Assembly (NCBI GenBank): GCA_043228905.1
Contig: JBHGNT010000001.1
Location: 24,490,001 to 24,554,000, forward strand
Source of the DNA: Azolla caroliniana
Lineage: Eukaryota > Polypodiophyta
Direction of reading: 5' to 3'
DNA: 64,000 nucleotides
The notes beneath the pieces are model-generated. The model saw nothing but the letters and a program-made list of their open reading frames with translations. It did no database searches and had not been told where the DNA came from. Every line of letters begins with the position of its first letter. The stretch's first letter is position 1. A program made the position numbers and the translations under genes. This document shows positions 50,626-60,306 of this stretch, piece by piece.

Positions 50626-51609
50626 CTCCCCCTCAAGCTCAACCTGAGGTGGGGTCGTAGTGTCGACCTCTGTGGCAGTCGGTTCTTTCAACCGACTTCT
50701 TCTGGCGTCACTCCGCCTTGCTCGCGCTCCTCGTCCGGTCCAGTCCCGTTTGCCGCGACCCCTTTGGTTCTGCGCGCCTCGACCCTCTCGGTCAGTACCG
50801 TCGTGATGACCTCCGCACAGCATGCACTTCTCTTCCTGAGTGCACAACTCTTCTTCACAGCCGCTTGCTCCGACCTGTTCGGATGTGTCGACTTCCTTCG
50901 CCGACTCGGCTTCCTTTATCTTCTTGTCTCCTCTTCTTCCGGCTCTCCTCTTACCGACGGGTTCAACAGTTTGTTGGCCTTTGCCCGTTTCGGTAGAGAC
51001 TTTGTCCTTGCTTCTCCCCCTCAAGTGCGGCATGTCGAGATGCTGAACACCAAGCATGTCGGTAAAGTGGTGCAACTTGTCCGATCCGAGCGGTTTGGTG
51101 AAGATGTCGGCAACTTGCCGATCCGTATGAACATACCGTAGGTCAACTTCACCGCTCAGTACCCGCTCACGCACGAAGTGGTAGTGCACCTCGATGTCCT
51201 TTGTGCGAGCATGGAACACGGGGTTCCTGGAGAGCTGCAGGCTGCTCATGTTATCGTAGTAAATCGGGATCGGGGTCGGTACCTCGATCCGCAAGTCTCG
51301 CAGCAGTCGCCGAAGCCAGATGGCTTCACAAGTGGCAACGGTAGCGGCCTGATACTCAGCCTCAGTGCTTGACAAAGCCACTGTGGGCTGCTTCTTGCTG
51401 CTCCACACAATGGCCGCACTACCTATGGAGAACATGTATCCGGAAGTGGAGCGGCGATCAGACGCATCGCCGGCCCAGTCAGCATCTGTGTAACCGACAA
51501 GCTCTTCGGGTATACCTTGCCGGTATAGCAGTCCTCGGTCCTTAGTGCCGTAGACATACCGTACTATTCTTTGCGCGCACTGAAGGTGCTCCACGGTCGG
51601 CTTCTGCAT
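50620..51609 (-). CDS. Copia C RNase H with basic C-terminal tail
   Basis: A 329-codon frame. RNase H: CAQRIVRYVYGTKDRGLLYR, GYTDADWAGDASDRRSTSGY, ALSSTEAEYQAATVATCEAI, YYDNMSSLQLSRNPVFHART and DIFTKPLGSDKLHHFTDML. After HLRGRSKDK the protein continues for about 125 residues: a basic stretch (GKRRAGRRGDKKIKEAE), a Cys-containing part (CEEELCTQEEKCMLCGGHHD) that could be a degenerate metal-binding knuckle, and RGRGKRDWTGRGARARRSDA, ending TPPQVELEGEC. The final stop lies within the LTR. Confidence 0.88.
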   Translation of the reverse strand: MQKPTVEHLQCAQRIVRYVYGTKDRGLLYRQGIPEELVGYTDADWAGDASDRRSTSGYMFSIGSAAIVWSSKKQPTVALSSTEAEYQAATVATCEAIWLRRLLRDLRIEVPTPIPIYYDNMSSLQLSRNPVFHARTKDIEVHYHFVRERVLSGEVDLRYVHTDRQVADIFTKPLGSDKLHHFTDMLGVQHLDMPHLRGRSKDKVSTETGKGQQTVEPVGKRRAGRRGDKKIKEAESAKEVDTSEQVGASGCEEELCTQEEKCMLCGGHHDGTDREGRGAQNQRGRGKRDWTGRGARARRSDARRSRLKEPTATEVDTTTPPQVELEGEC

Positions 51610-51612
51610 GAA

Positions 51613-52980
51613 CTAACTTACCATGCCGACCGGATAGCTGATGTCGGGTCGGGTGATGGTTAAGTAGATCAGGCTTCCGACAACCTGTCGGAACCGTTTC
51701 TCATTGCAGGCCGGTCCGGAGTTGGGACGGAGCTTCTGATTACGGTCCAGGGGTGTGGAGACAGGTCGGCAATCCGTCATGCCGAACTTATACATCATAT
51801 TCAACACGTAATGTCGTTGTGAGAGAAATATGTCGTCGGGGGCCCGGATCACTTCGATCCCAAGAAAATAATGAAGGCCCCCCAGGTCCTTCATTTCGAA
51901 TGCGTCCGACAACTGGGACTAGACGCGGTTGATTTCGGGAAGACCCGGTCCGGTGATGACTAAATCATCCACATACAAGAGTATACATACCGGACCATTA
52001 GAGCCTTGCCGGATGAACAAAGAAGAGTCTGACTTAGAGACAGCAAACCCCAGCTTACGCAACCGGTGCGTGATCTTCGCGTTCCAAGCTCGGGGGGCTT
52101 GCTTCAAGCTGTAAAGCGACTTCTTCAATCGGCATACCGCCGATTTGTTCATCTCCGATTGAAATCCGGGGGGCTGAGTCATAAAGATTTCTTCTTCAAG
52201 CTCTCCTTGAAGGAAGGTGTTCTTCACATCCATCTGGTGAAGATGCCACCGTCTTGCCGCAGCAACCACCAGTACCACACGAACCGTCGTCATCTTTGCC
52301 ACAGGAGCGAAGGTCTCGTCGTAGTCAATTCCGTGGGTCTGCGCGTATCCCTTCGCCACTAACCGGGCTTTATACCAGTTAACAGAACCGTCGGCGTTGT
52401 ACTTGACCTTGTACACCCACTTGCATCCGATCGGTTTACACTGACGGGGAGGATCAACTAGGTCCCAAGTTTCGTTGGCATCGAGTGCCCGCATTTCTTC
52501 GTCCATAGCGGCACGCCAATTTGCGTCCCTTGCCGCTTCTGCGTAGCTCTCCGGCTCACGCACTTCTGTCACCTTAGTCATGTACGCATAATGATGCGCC
52601 ATGTATTCATTGTACCCGTACCGCACGACGGGATCCTTCTGACGGGTTGATCGGCGCAACGCACCGTCACTTGATTTGAGGCCCTTCTTGGCCAGTTCGG
52701 TCTTCGTTACCAAAGATCTGCCTTTCTCCTTTCCGGAGTCAGATACGCACCGATCCGACTCATCGTAGCCAGTTTCGAATTCCGGCATCTTCCTCTTCCC
52801 CTTCTCTTTGCGCGTGAACCGTTTCCTCGGTTCCTTGCGCGGGGAGAGCACGGCAGAGTCTCCACCACTTGCCGTCTCTTCATCCGACTGGTCCAACCGA
52901 CTCAGTCGCTCGTTCGGTCCACTCAACCGTAACGATTCCGGACTCTCATCTTGAGTCCCGGCTTCATCATCCTCTTCCAT
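51613..52980 (-). pseudogene. Copia C linker and reverse transcriptase
   Basis: One long frame (51919-52980) holds an acidic linker (EEDDEAGTQDESPESLRLSG), a basic patch (RKRFTRKEKGKRKMPEF) and RT: KWVYKVKYNADGSVNWYKAR, YDETFAPVAKMTTVRV, HQMDVKNTFLQGELEEEIFM, SLKQAPRAWNAKITHRL, LLYVDDLVITG. A TAG after EINRV and another before FMQKP separate it from FEMKDLGGLHYFLGIEV and the RNase H frame. Both stops fit CAG to TAG. Catalytic residues are intact. Confidence 0.92.
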
Positions 52981-53052
52981 GGTTGATTCAGGCTCACTGG
53001 CCTGATCTTCCGGTATTGGGTCGGGATCAGAAGTCGGAGTCGGTACGGAGTT

Positions 53053-53850
53053 TCAGGATGCCGATTCGTCGAACTCGACATCCCGGCTAACTCGGACTTC
53101 CTTCATCCGGGGGTTATAGCACTTATACCCCTTTTGCTCTTGAGCATACCCAACTATGATGCATTTTTCCGATTTTGCATCCAGCTTCCTCCGCTTCTGA
53201 TCCGGCACATGCACATACGCTATGCTGCCGAATATCCGAAGGTGTCTTAAGTTCGGCTTGCGCCCGAAATACAGCTCATGAGATGACACCTTGTCACCAA
53301 TGCGGTTTTGTATGTAGACGGCCGTCTGGACCGCCTCCGCCCAGTAGAACCGAGGCATGCTCTTCTCCTCCAGCATTGTCCTTGCCGCTTCGACGAGTGT
53401 TCGGTTCTTCCTTTCGGCCACACCGTTTTGCTCCGGTGTGTATCTGCAGCTGAACTCTCGCAATTCCCTTCTGCTGCAGATAACTAGTGAATTGGCCGGA
53501 AAAATATTCCTTTCTGCCATCCGACCGAAGGCATTTGATCTTCCTCTCCGATTCTCGTTCCACCATCTTCTGGAGGCTCCGGAAACAGTCGAAGCCTTCG
53601 CTCTTCCGCTCAATGAGGTAGATCCAAGTATGTCGAGTATAGTCGTTGATGAAGGAGACGAAGTACCGACTCCCGCCAAGGCTTACACTTTGTGCCGGTC
53701 CCCACACATCCGAATGGATGAGATTAAGCTTGTTACGGCTCCGGTTCCGTTCGGTGGGGAATGGAAGCCGGTGTTGCTTCCCAAGTTGGCAGGCTTCACA
53801 AATTTCGGCTCTCCGGCCGCTGAACTTTGGCAAACCAAAAACGACTTGTT
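53053..53850 (-). pseudogene. Copia C integrase
   Basis: Integrase with CEACQLGKQHRLPF of the zinc domain, and a core with HSDVWGPAQ (first Asp), FINDYTRHTW, LRSDGRKEY (second Asp, with Gly changed to Arg next to it) and NGVAERKNR (Glu). C-terminal part: NLRHLRIFGSIAYVHVPDQK, CIIVGYAQEQKGYKCYNP, VSRDVEFDESAS. One frameshift sits near 53460, between LQQKGI and REFSCRYTPEQ. Confidence 0.9.
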
Positions 53851-53932
53851 TCGTTTGCAGGTCTTGAAGCCTCCGGTAGTTGACGTGGCCTATCCGCTTG
53901 TGCCATAGGTCGATGTCCGACTCGACCTTCTG

Positions 53933-54560
53933 TCATTTCGCGAACAGAGCGGTGCCAATGTCATTGGTGTTCAGGATAAACATCCTCCCATCTCTGCGCC
54001 CTTGCGCAATGACTTCGCCCTCATCCTCAATGAAGCACCCGAGGTGCATAAACCGCACCTGCATCCCCTGGTCGACAATCTGACCGACGGACACCAGGTT
54101 CTTCGTGATCGTCAGAACGTGTAATACGTTCATCAGCTTCCCTTTCTGTCCGACGTGGCTTAGAGGGACTTCTCCGACGTGCACGATTGGGTGTGGAGTG
54201 TCGTCTCCGGTTTCGACTACTCCTAGTTGATCCGGTTTCTCCAGAAAGGAGAACCACTCTTTGTGGCTCGTCATGTGGTTCGACGCGCCGGAATCAACAT
54301 ACCACACTTCCTCCGTTTTGGAAGTGGTCTTCTTCATTGAGTTTGCCTTGTGATTCATCACCAAGGTTGGCCCCTTACCGGCCTTTCCGGTTCCGGATCC
54401 TCCTGATCCGTTTGCGTAGTGCGAGTTTTGCCAGCCATCCTTACCGGTCTTGCCGGATCCGGATTTGTCCGAATCGGCACGCTTTCTCCAGCACTCGCTT
54501 TCCCTGTGGCCTTTTTTTTCCACAGTACCAGCATTCCGTAGCGGATTTGTCTTGCCGGCC
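53933..54560 (-). pseudogene. Copia C protease and gag zinc knuckle
   Basis: Zinc knuckle ECWYCGKKGHRESECWRK (C-x2-C-x4-H-x4-C; a base gain in a T-run near 54515 shifts the frame), then GSGTGKAGKGPTLVMNHKAN and the protease with VWYVDSGASNHMTSHKEWF, GDDTPHPIVHVGEVPLSHVG and LTITKNLVSVGQIVDQGM leading to integrase. Confidence 0.88.
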
Positions 54561-55315
54561 TCCGGCACCGCCTTGACTCCCCCTGCTTGTGGAAGTCCCG
54601 GAACTACTGTCGGCATGCTCATAGTGCCTCCATTCCTGCTCTTGCCGGCCGCCTCCATTGCGTGCCGACCCACCTCTTCCACCACGCCCACGGAGTCGAT
54701 CCGTTCCCGTGTACAACATTCGGCTGTCCGGGGATGCACTGGTAGATGCACCGGCGTGGTTCTCCTCTACAAGGAGCATCGACTGTAAGTCGAAGAATGA
54801 GGGGGTATTCTCCCTTGTACACACCGCAGTCCAGAACCCTCCGAACTTGGACGCCAGGCCTCTGAGACATACCTGCACCATCTCGTCTTCCTCTACGGTA
54901 ACATTGATAGAGGCGAGCGAGTCGCAGATCTCCTTTATCCAGCCCGTGTAGTCTGCCACGGACATGTTCTTCTGTCGAACATTGCTCAACTCCTATCTGA
55001 GTTGCAGCTTCCGGGCAGTGGTGCTTGCGGCGAAAACCTTTTTCAGGTTCCCCCAAGCATCCTTCGGTGTCTTGACGTCACGTATGTGACTGAGCAGCTG
55101 ATCGCCGACACTGGACGTGAAGCAATACATCACCTTGCTTGCCGCCTGTTCCCATACCGGGAAGTCCTTGTGTGCCGAGTCTGGCGCTGCATCATTCGCT
55201 CCTTCGACATAACTCCAGTACACGTGTCCAAGCAGGTACTAGTGCATCTTGTAAGACCAGGATGCGTAGTTGCTCCTGTCGAGCTTCTCCACCGGGAGCG
55301 ACATAGCCATGCCTC
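54561..55315 (-). pseudogene. Copia C gag
   Basis: Starts near 55315 (MDRGMAMSLPVEKLDRSNYA, SWSYKM). A stop at about 55240 and another near 54993 split the gag domain: YWSYVEGANDAAPDSAHKDF, ASKVMYCFTSSVGDQLLSHI, AWGNLKKVFAASTTARK, MSVADYTGWIKEICDSLASI, EEDEMVQVCLRGLASKFGGF, FDLQSMLLVEENHAGAS. A Gly/Arg-rich stretch precedes the zinc knuckle. Confidence 0.88.
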
Positions 55316-55398
55316 TATCCATGTCTTCTATTGTGTCTGTTTTCGACCTGTTAGGGTTTTCTTCTCAAGAGTAAATGTCTGCAGCAGAGGTTCTCAAA

Positions 55399-55416
55399 CC
55401 TCACGCTCTGATACCA
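55399..55416 (-). promoter_or_regulatory. Primer-binding site of copia C
   Basis: The minus strand reads TGGTATCAGAGCGTGAGG immediately after the LTR, an initiator Met-tRNA primer site. Confidence 0.93.
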
Positions 55417-55461
55417 TGAAAACGTAAGTGTTTGCGGAAGCGTAAAACAGAGAACAACAGA

Positions 55462-55498
<37 letters not shown>

Positions 55499-55831
55499 CA
55501 GAACGCAATTTCAAAATTATATCAAGACTCTGTTCTCATTCACACTGTGCTAAGTAGTACTATTTATACAAGTCCTCTTGGGACTGTCAGAAATACCATG
55601 TACTTCAATGCTCACACGAGCATCTGACACTTACTACGAGACTATAGATACCTAGTAGTCTATCCTATTCTAGGCTTCCGATTGGACTGCCGGTTACGGA
55701 TTGCACCCGGCCTCCACTGCTTGCCGGTTCGGTTGCTCACCGTCATACCGATCCGTTTCACCCAATCCGTCTCGCTTACCGGCTCCGGCTTATTCAGCCG
55801 ATCCGGCTCCAGTTGAGCTTGCCGCTCAACA
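55417..55831 (-). repeat. 5' LTR of copia C
   Basis: 415 bp, + strand TGAAAACGTAAG to CCGCTCAACA, close to identical with 50203-50625. The main difference is the length of the GA-rich tract. Confidence 0.94.
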
Positions 55832-56020
55832 GTATTGTCTTGATGATGGAATATCCTAACAATGTTATCTCTTTCTCATCTTCTCTATCTTTTTTTCTTA
55901 ATTTCTTGAGTCTCTCTTGATCTATATAATATATTATGAGTCACAACTCCATCTAACCGGTTTGGTCAAGCCCTCATATTGTGTACGACTATCATCTGTC
56001 TTAAACACCCTATCAGATAA

Positions 56021-56766
56021 CACTTGGTCCTTCGTCTTCAGCGGTGTGGTCCACAACTTCCAGTTGTGGTCATCTATGAACGTCACGAAGTACTGCGCTC
56101 CGGCATGTGACTTCGTGTCTACTTGACACACATCGGTATACACCAGCTCCAGTGGTGCATTACGTCTCATCGGTGGCCTTGATCGGAAGGAGGTTCGGTT
56201 TTGCTTACCGGCCAGTCAGTCGGTGCACCTCTCAAGATGCACGTCCTTTACCAGTATTCTCCTCCGTTATCTGCTCAAACTGCCTTCAGCTTCCGGCCGG
56301 TTTCTCTTTCCACTCTCGCATGGAGCTCTTTGAAGACGGATAACACCTGATCCTTCGTCTTCAATGGTGTGGCCCACAGCTTCCGGCTGTGGTCATCTAT
56401 GAACGTCACGAAGTACTGCGCTCCGGCATGTGACTTCGTGTCCACTTGACACACATCAGTATGCACCAACTCTAGTGGTGCATTACGTCTCATCGGTGGC
56501 CTTGATCGGAAGGAGGTCCGGTTTTGTTTACTGGCCAGACAATCAGTGCACTTCTCCAAGTGCACGTTCTTCACTAGAATGAGGTTGTCGTCTGCAAGCC
56601 TCTTCATCCCCTTCTCACTCATGTGACACAACCTCTTGTGCCACAGCTCACCGGCAGTGTCGAATGCAACGTTCAATTCCTCGGGACATAACCGGGCATT
56701 CATCAGGTACAACGTGTTGACCTTCCAGGCCCGAGCCACAATCAAGCTCCCTTTGCTGAACTTCAT
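56021..56766 (-). pseudogene. Copia 3 integrase with tandemly duplicated segment
   Basis: The first copy (56272-56766) reads LYLMNARLCPEELNV, LWHKRLCHMSEKGMKRL, CTDCLASKQNRTSFRSRPPM, LVHTDVCQVDTKSHAGAQYF, VTFIDDHSRKLWATPLKTKD and RKLKAV. The first catalytic Asp is kept here (HTDV). At about 56255 the sequence returns to KQNRTSFRSRPPMRRNAPLE and repeats the same domain (to 56021, then 49560-49626 beyond the solo LTR). The core after NGGEY is missing. Confidence 0.87.
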
Positions 56767-57910
56767 GACACCGTGTAGCCTTCATCGTCTAGCCGACCAG
56801 CTGATATCAGGTTCAGTCGAACATCCTTTAGTAGCAACTTGCATCCGGTTGGTGTTGACAGCCACACGTCTACTATGCCGACAATTCGGCATGTCCCTTC
56901 ATTCCCCATCCAGACACAGCCGTGATCACTGGCCGTGTAGGATGAGAAGCATTTCCGGTCTGGGGTAAGGTGGAATGACGCTCCGGAATCGACAACCCAC
57001 ATTGTCTCGTCACTGGCCAGGTTCAACTCACTCTCCTCGGTGATGAGCATCAACTCCTCTTCACTTGCCACGATTGCCTTCGTTCCCTTCCGGTCTTTAC
57101 CGTTCCGGTTTGGTGACCGCTTTGAATCGGTACTGTCGGTTCCTTTTTCTTTCCGGAAATGCCGACAGTTCTTCTGGAAGTGACCCGACTTGCCACAATA
57201 GAAGCAAGTGGGCCTCCCCCTTGACTTTGACCGTGGCCCCGACTTTTCCCGATTCTGGGGACTCTGATTCCTTTGTCTTCCGCGTTCCGATTTGGTAAGG
57301 AGTGCTTTGGAGTCAGAGCTCATATCCTTGTCTTTTCGACGAGCCTCCTCATCTAGCAAGCTCGACTTGACTCTTGCTAGGGATAATTGTTTCCCTTCCG
57401 GCCCGGCGTTGCCCAAAGTAACAACCAACAGCTCCCAGCTATCCGGGAGGGAACCGAGCAAGAGTAGTGCTAGTACCTCATCGGCAAGAGGTACTTCCAA
57501 CGATGTTACCTGGTGAATCAGCCCCTGGAAGGTATTCATATGCTCTGCCATGCTGGAGCCATCTTGGTACCGGAGCCGCACTAGCTTCCGGAATACCTAA
57601 ACCCAATTAACAACATTTTTGTTCTGAAACATAATGCCAATCTTCTCCCAAAGCTCATGATCCTTGCTCTCTTCATTGAAGTTGTTGTACAAGCTCATGT
57701 CGATGAAGCACCAGATGTATGCCGTCGTCTTCATGTGCATCACCTCCCACACTGTGGCGTCAATCTTGTCCAGTCTCTTGTCCCCGAACTAAACCGGCAA
57801 CCAAAGATCTTTCACCACGAGCATGTCCCTCATCTTCGACTTCCACACTGAGTAGTTGGATTCGGTGAGCTTGAACATGCCTCCCAATGAATCTTCCATT
57901 TTTTGTGTCA
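56767..57910 (-). pseudogene. Copia 3 gag and protease
   Basis: Gag starts at about 57901 (MEDSLGGMFKLTESNYSVWK). It has stops near 57790, then LRYQDGSSMAEHMNTFQGLI, LADEVLALLLLGSLPDSWEL and ARVKSSLLDEEARRKDKDM. The zinc knuckle CFYCGKSGHFQKNC is intact, and the protease active site is MWVVDSGASFHLTPDRKCF. From 57581 to 56763 the frame is open (272 codons), the best-preserved gag-protease block of this family. Confidence 0.9.
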
Positions 57911-57911
57911 T

Positions 57912-57926
57912 TCCACTCTGATACCA
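57912..57926 (-). promoter_or_regulatory. Primer-binding site of copia 3
   Basis: The minus strand reads CTGGTATCAGAGTGG, an initiator Met-tRNA primer site a few bases inside the LTR. Confidence 0.88.
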
Positions 57927-57929
57927 GTT

Positions 57930-58632
57930 TGATGAGAATATGCGGAATAATATTCAGCCACAATCAAGACTTAGATCACTTAATGATAATCAAACACAAA
58001 AATGGAGAAATGGAAGTAAGTACGCAAACAAAAGAGAATGCATAGGATGTTTAACGTGGAAAACCCTCAATGGAAAAAAACCACGGGAGTCCACAAACTC
58101 CAAGCTATCATTATGTCAAAGAGGAATACAATAGGGGAACACAGAGGCAACGACCTCGTGCCCACAATCTTCGCCTAGCGGCGGTTATAGTAAAGACTCT
58201 CTCTGTCTCTCTCTCACTCTCTCTTTCCCTCTGCTACGCTCTATACAGTAGTTACACCAATAATACTATACAACAAATAATGACAACAACAATGATACAC
58301 ACACACCGTCAAGAGTTTGCCCTAGGTCATATTTATACTAATATGACTTTCGGGCTATTTACAAATATAGCCCAGTGGGCTCTCTGGAACATATTTACAT
58401 ATATGTCCCTTCATCCAGTGAGAGGTTCTCACCGGGCCTGCATCATTCGGTTCTCACCAGGTCTTCCTTTCCGGGTACTCATCATCCGGTTCTCATCGGG
58501 TCTTCCATTGCCGGGTACTCATCATCCGGTTCTCACTGGGTCTTTCGTTGCCGAGTACTCATCATCCGGTTCTCACCAGGTCTTCTGTTGTCGAGTACTC
58601 ATATCCCATCTGGAGGGACCGAAATCCTAACA
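57930..58632 (-). repeat. 5' LTR of copia 3, with minisatellite
   Basis: 703 bp, + strand TGATGAGAATATGCGG to ATCCTAACA. It differs in length from its partner by 120 bp, which equals three extra copies of a 40-bp unit (CATCATCCGGTTCTCACCGG, GTCTTCCATTGCCGGGTACT) at about 58440-58600. Confidence 0.92.
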
Positions 58633-59645
58633 ATAAGGACTATTTGATTGAGGCGGAAGTAATCATCGAGACGGACTGCCTGCCAATTCTCGGCATGGTT
58701 TCCAGATGCACGACTTCGGACCTGGCAATGCTCAGGTGGATCACGTACCTAAAGTCCCTGAATCTGGAGATTCCCTGAATCTGGAGATACGGCACATCTC
58801 CGGAAAAGACAACGTCATGGCCGATATGCTTTTGAGAGCACAGTTCGACAACGAGCATGGCATGGTGTCTGAAGATGAAGAAGTCGGCGAGGACTTCTTC
58901 GAGTCGGCCCGACTTAGGGCGAGCAGATGGGGCACTCCGGCCGTGAGTGAGTTTGACGAGACCAACTACAATGGGGAGTGGCTTCTAATCAGGCGATTCC
59001 TAAGTACGTTGACGCCAGACGCAACATGGACGAAGAAAGAAATGAGCCGGATCCGAAACAAGGCTTACTGGTTCTTCCTACGGAACAATAAGATATGGAA
59101 GCATCCGAAGAGACGGACCAGCACACCACTCTGGGTGGTGACGAAGAAAGAAGTGCAGGCTATGTTGCTATCAAAATTTTACGAAAGCCCTTGGTCCGGA
59201 CACCTAGGAACATGGGCCACATTCGAGAAGCTAAAGGAGAAGCATTTGTGGCCGAGGATGTATCGCGACGCTCATCATTTCGTGGCAACATGCGAAAGCT
59301 GCCAGATTCATTCTGGTGTCCGGCACTGCGAGAGCTGGACCCAACCTACCCACCAACCATTCACTTCAAGTGGATGGTCGATTTAGTGACGATTGTCAAT
59401 GGGGATAGGGCCAATGCGGTACCTGGTGCTTGCAAGAGAAGACTTGACGAATCAGGTGGAGGGTCGAGCATTGACCAACAAGACAACCGCAGCCGTATGC
59501 CGATTTCTGATCGAAGATGTGATTTGTCGGTATGGGAGCTGGACGTGCAAGAAGACGAGGAGTTGTTTGACCGACTAGGGGTAAAACTCTCTATCACTAC
59601 ATCTTACAATCTGGAAGCCAATGGGAAAATCGAGAGATCTCTGAC
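58633..59645 (+). pseudogene. Gypsy 2 RNase H end and integrase
   Basis: Resumes at the second ATAAG. RNase H end: DYLIEAEVIIETDCLPILGM, LRWITYLKSLN. A 17-bp tandem duplication (CTGAATCTGGAGATTCC, about 58758-58791) shifts the frame. Then GKDNVMADMLLRAQFDNEHG, a linker, and integrase with the HHCC zinc domain (SGHLGTWATFEKLKEKHLWP, CESCQIHSG) and core pieces in changing frames (MSMGIGPMRYLVLAREDLTN, ELDVQEDEELFDRLGVKLSI then TTSYNLEANGKIERS). It ends at about 59645, at an LTR-like sequence. Confidence 0.88.
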
Positions 59646-60306
59646 ACTAATCATGATGTAATGGTCTCCCCTTGTGTTATAAAAGGGGTGGCTTGAGCCT
59701 ATTTTAGAAATCCGCGTTTTGGGAGTGTCAAGCTCTCTGTCTCTCTGTCTCTCCCTCGCTCTCTGTTTTTCTTGTGTGTGTTCCATGTTGATCTGGGAAG
59801 AAGGCGAAGCCTTTGCTCACGCAAGAAGCCTGTGAGCTACCGACCAGAGGTTCATCGTTATGTGGGTGTTCGTGGTAGCCGTAGATAGGAGCACCATTGC
59901 CAACCAAGTCCTGTTGTATTCTTTCATTCTCTGTTAATCATTAGTGTTTTGTTGTGTTTCTTCTTATGTTGGGTATTTCCGCGTAGTTCCTACTTGTTGC
60001 AGTTCACTATGCGCCCGGGATCGTGTTGTTATTCCCGTTCTGTCTCTGTTGTGTATGTGTCCGAGTCCGTCGGCCCGTGAGCTCATTACTGTTGTCTGGC
60101 ATTCTGATTAGAACAATACACTTCTTCGGGCCCATGCGCTAACCAGTCGGGATGTGGGAATCATTTCGGATCGGACACGCATCCGAAAACCGAACCAGCG
60201 AAACCATCCGGACATCGTCCCGGGGCGCCTTCTCCCTTACCAACTCCTTGGTCTGAGACCCCGATGGTCCTACCCCATTTCTACACATGCGTGCGGATTT
60301 CCGCAA
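59646..60306 (+). repeat. LARD-type LTR, 5'-truncated
   Basis: Carries a TATA box (TTATAAAAGGGGTGG, about 59678), a CT-rich leader and the terminal block GGTCCTACCCCATTTC... GCGGATTTCCGCAACA. This matches the 3' end of the LARD LTR (GGTCCCGCCC..., GCGGAATTCCGCAACA). The left end is cut against gypsy 2 integrase, and no primer-binding site follows at 60307. Confidence 0.65.

Larger units (their letters stand above)
50203..55831 (-). mobile_element. Copia C: nearly complete Ty1/copia element
   Basis: A 5.6-kb minus-strand element with LTRs 50203-50625 and 55417-55831 and the exact target duplication GTATT (50198-50202 and 55832-55836). All domains are present in order: gag, zinc knuckle, protease, integrase, RT, RNase H and a basic tail. 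Damage is limited to a few stops and about two frameshifts. It is the most complete element in the window and a good reference for copia A, B and D. Confidence 0.95.
49627..56015 (-). repeat. 755-bp solo LTR in copia 3, split by copia C (strand uncertain)
   Basis: The outer parts (49627-50202 and 55837-56015) together give 755 bp, + strand TGTGAAAGTG to CACCCTATCA, flanked by GATAA on both sides (49622-49626 and 56016-56020). The sequence is AT-rich with no coding frame and unlike the other LTRs in the window. I read it as a solo LTR of an otherwise unseen family; orientation is not certain. Confidence 0.75.
45976..58632 (-). mobile_element. Copia 3: Ty1/copia element expanded by nested insertions
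   Basis: LTRs 45976-46558 and 57930-58632 and the exact target duplication ATAAG (45971-45975 and 58633-58637) define the element. Joining the flanks restores the gypsy 2 RNase H sequence (ADKDYLIEAEV). Inside are gag, protease, integrase (part duplicated), RT and RNase H on the minus strand, plus a solo LTR (46664-47826) and another solo LTR (49627-56015) that itself contains copia C. Confidence 0.93.
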
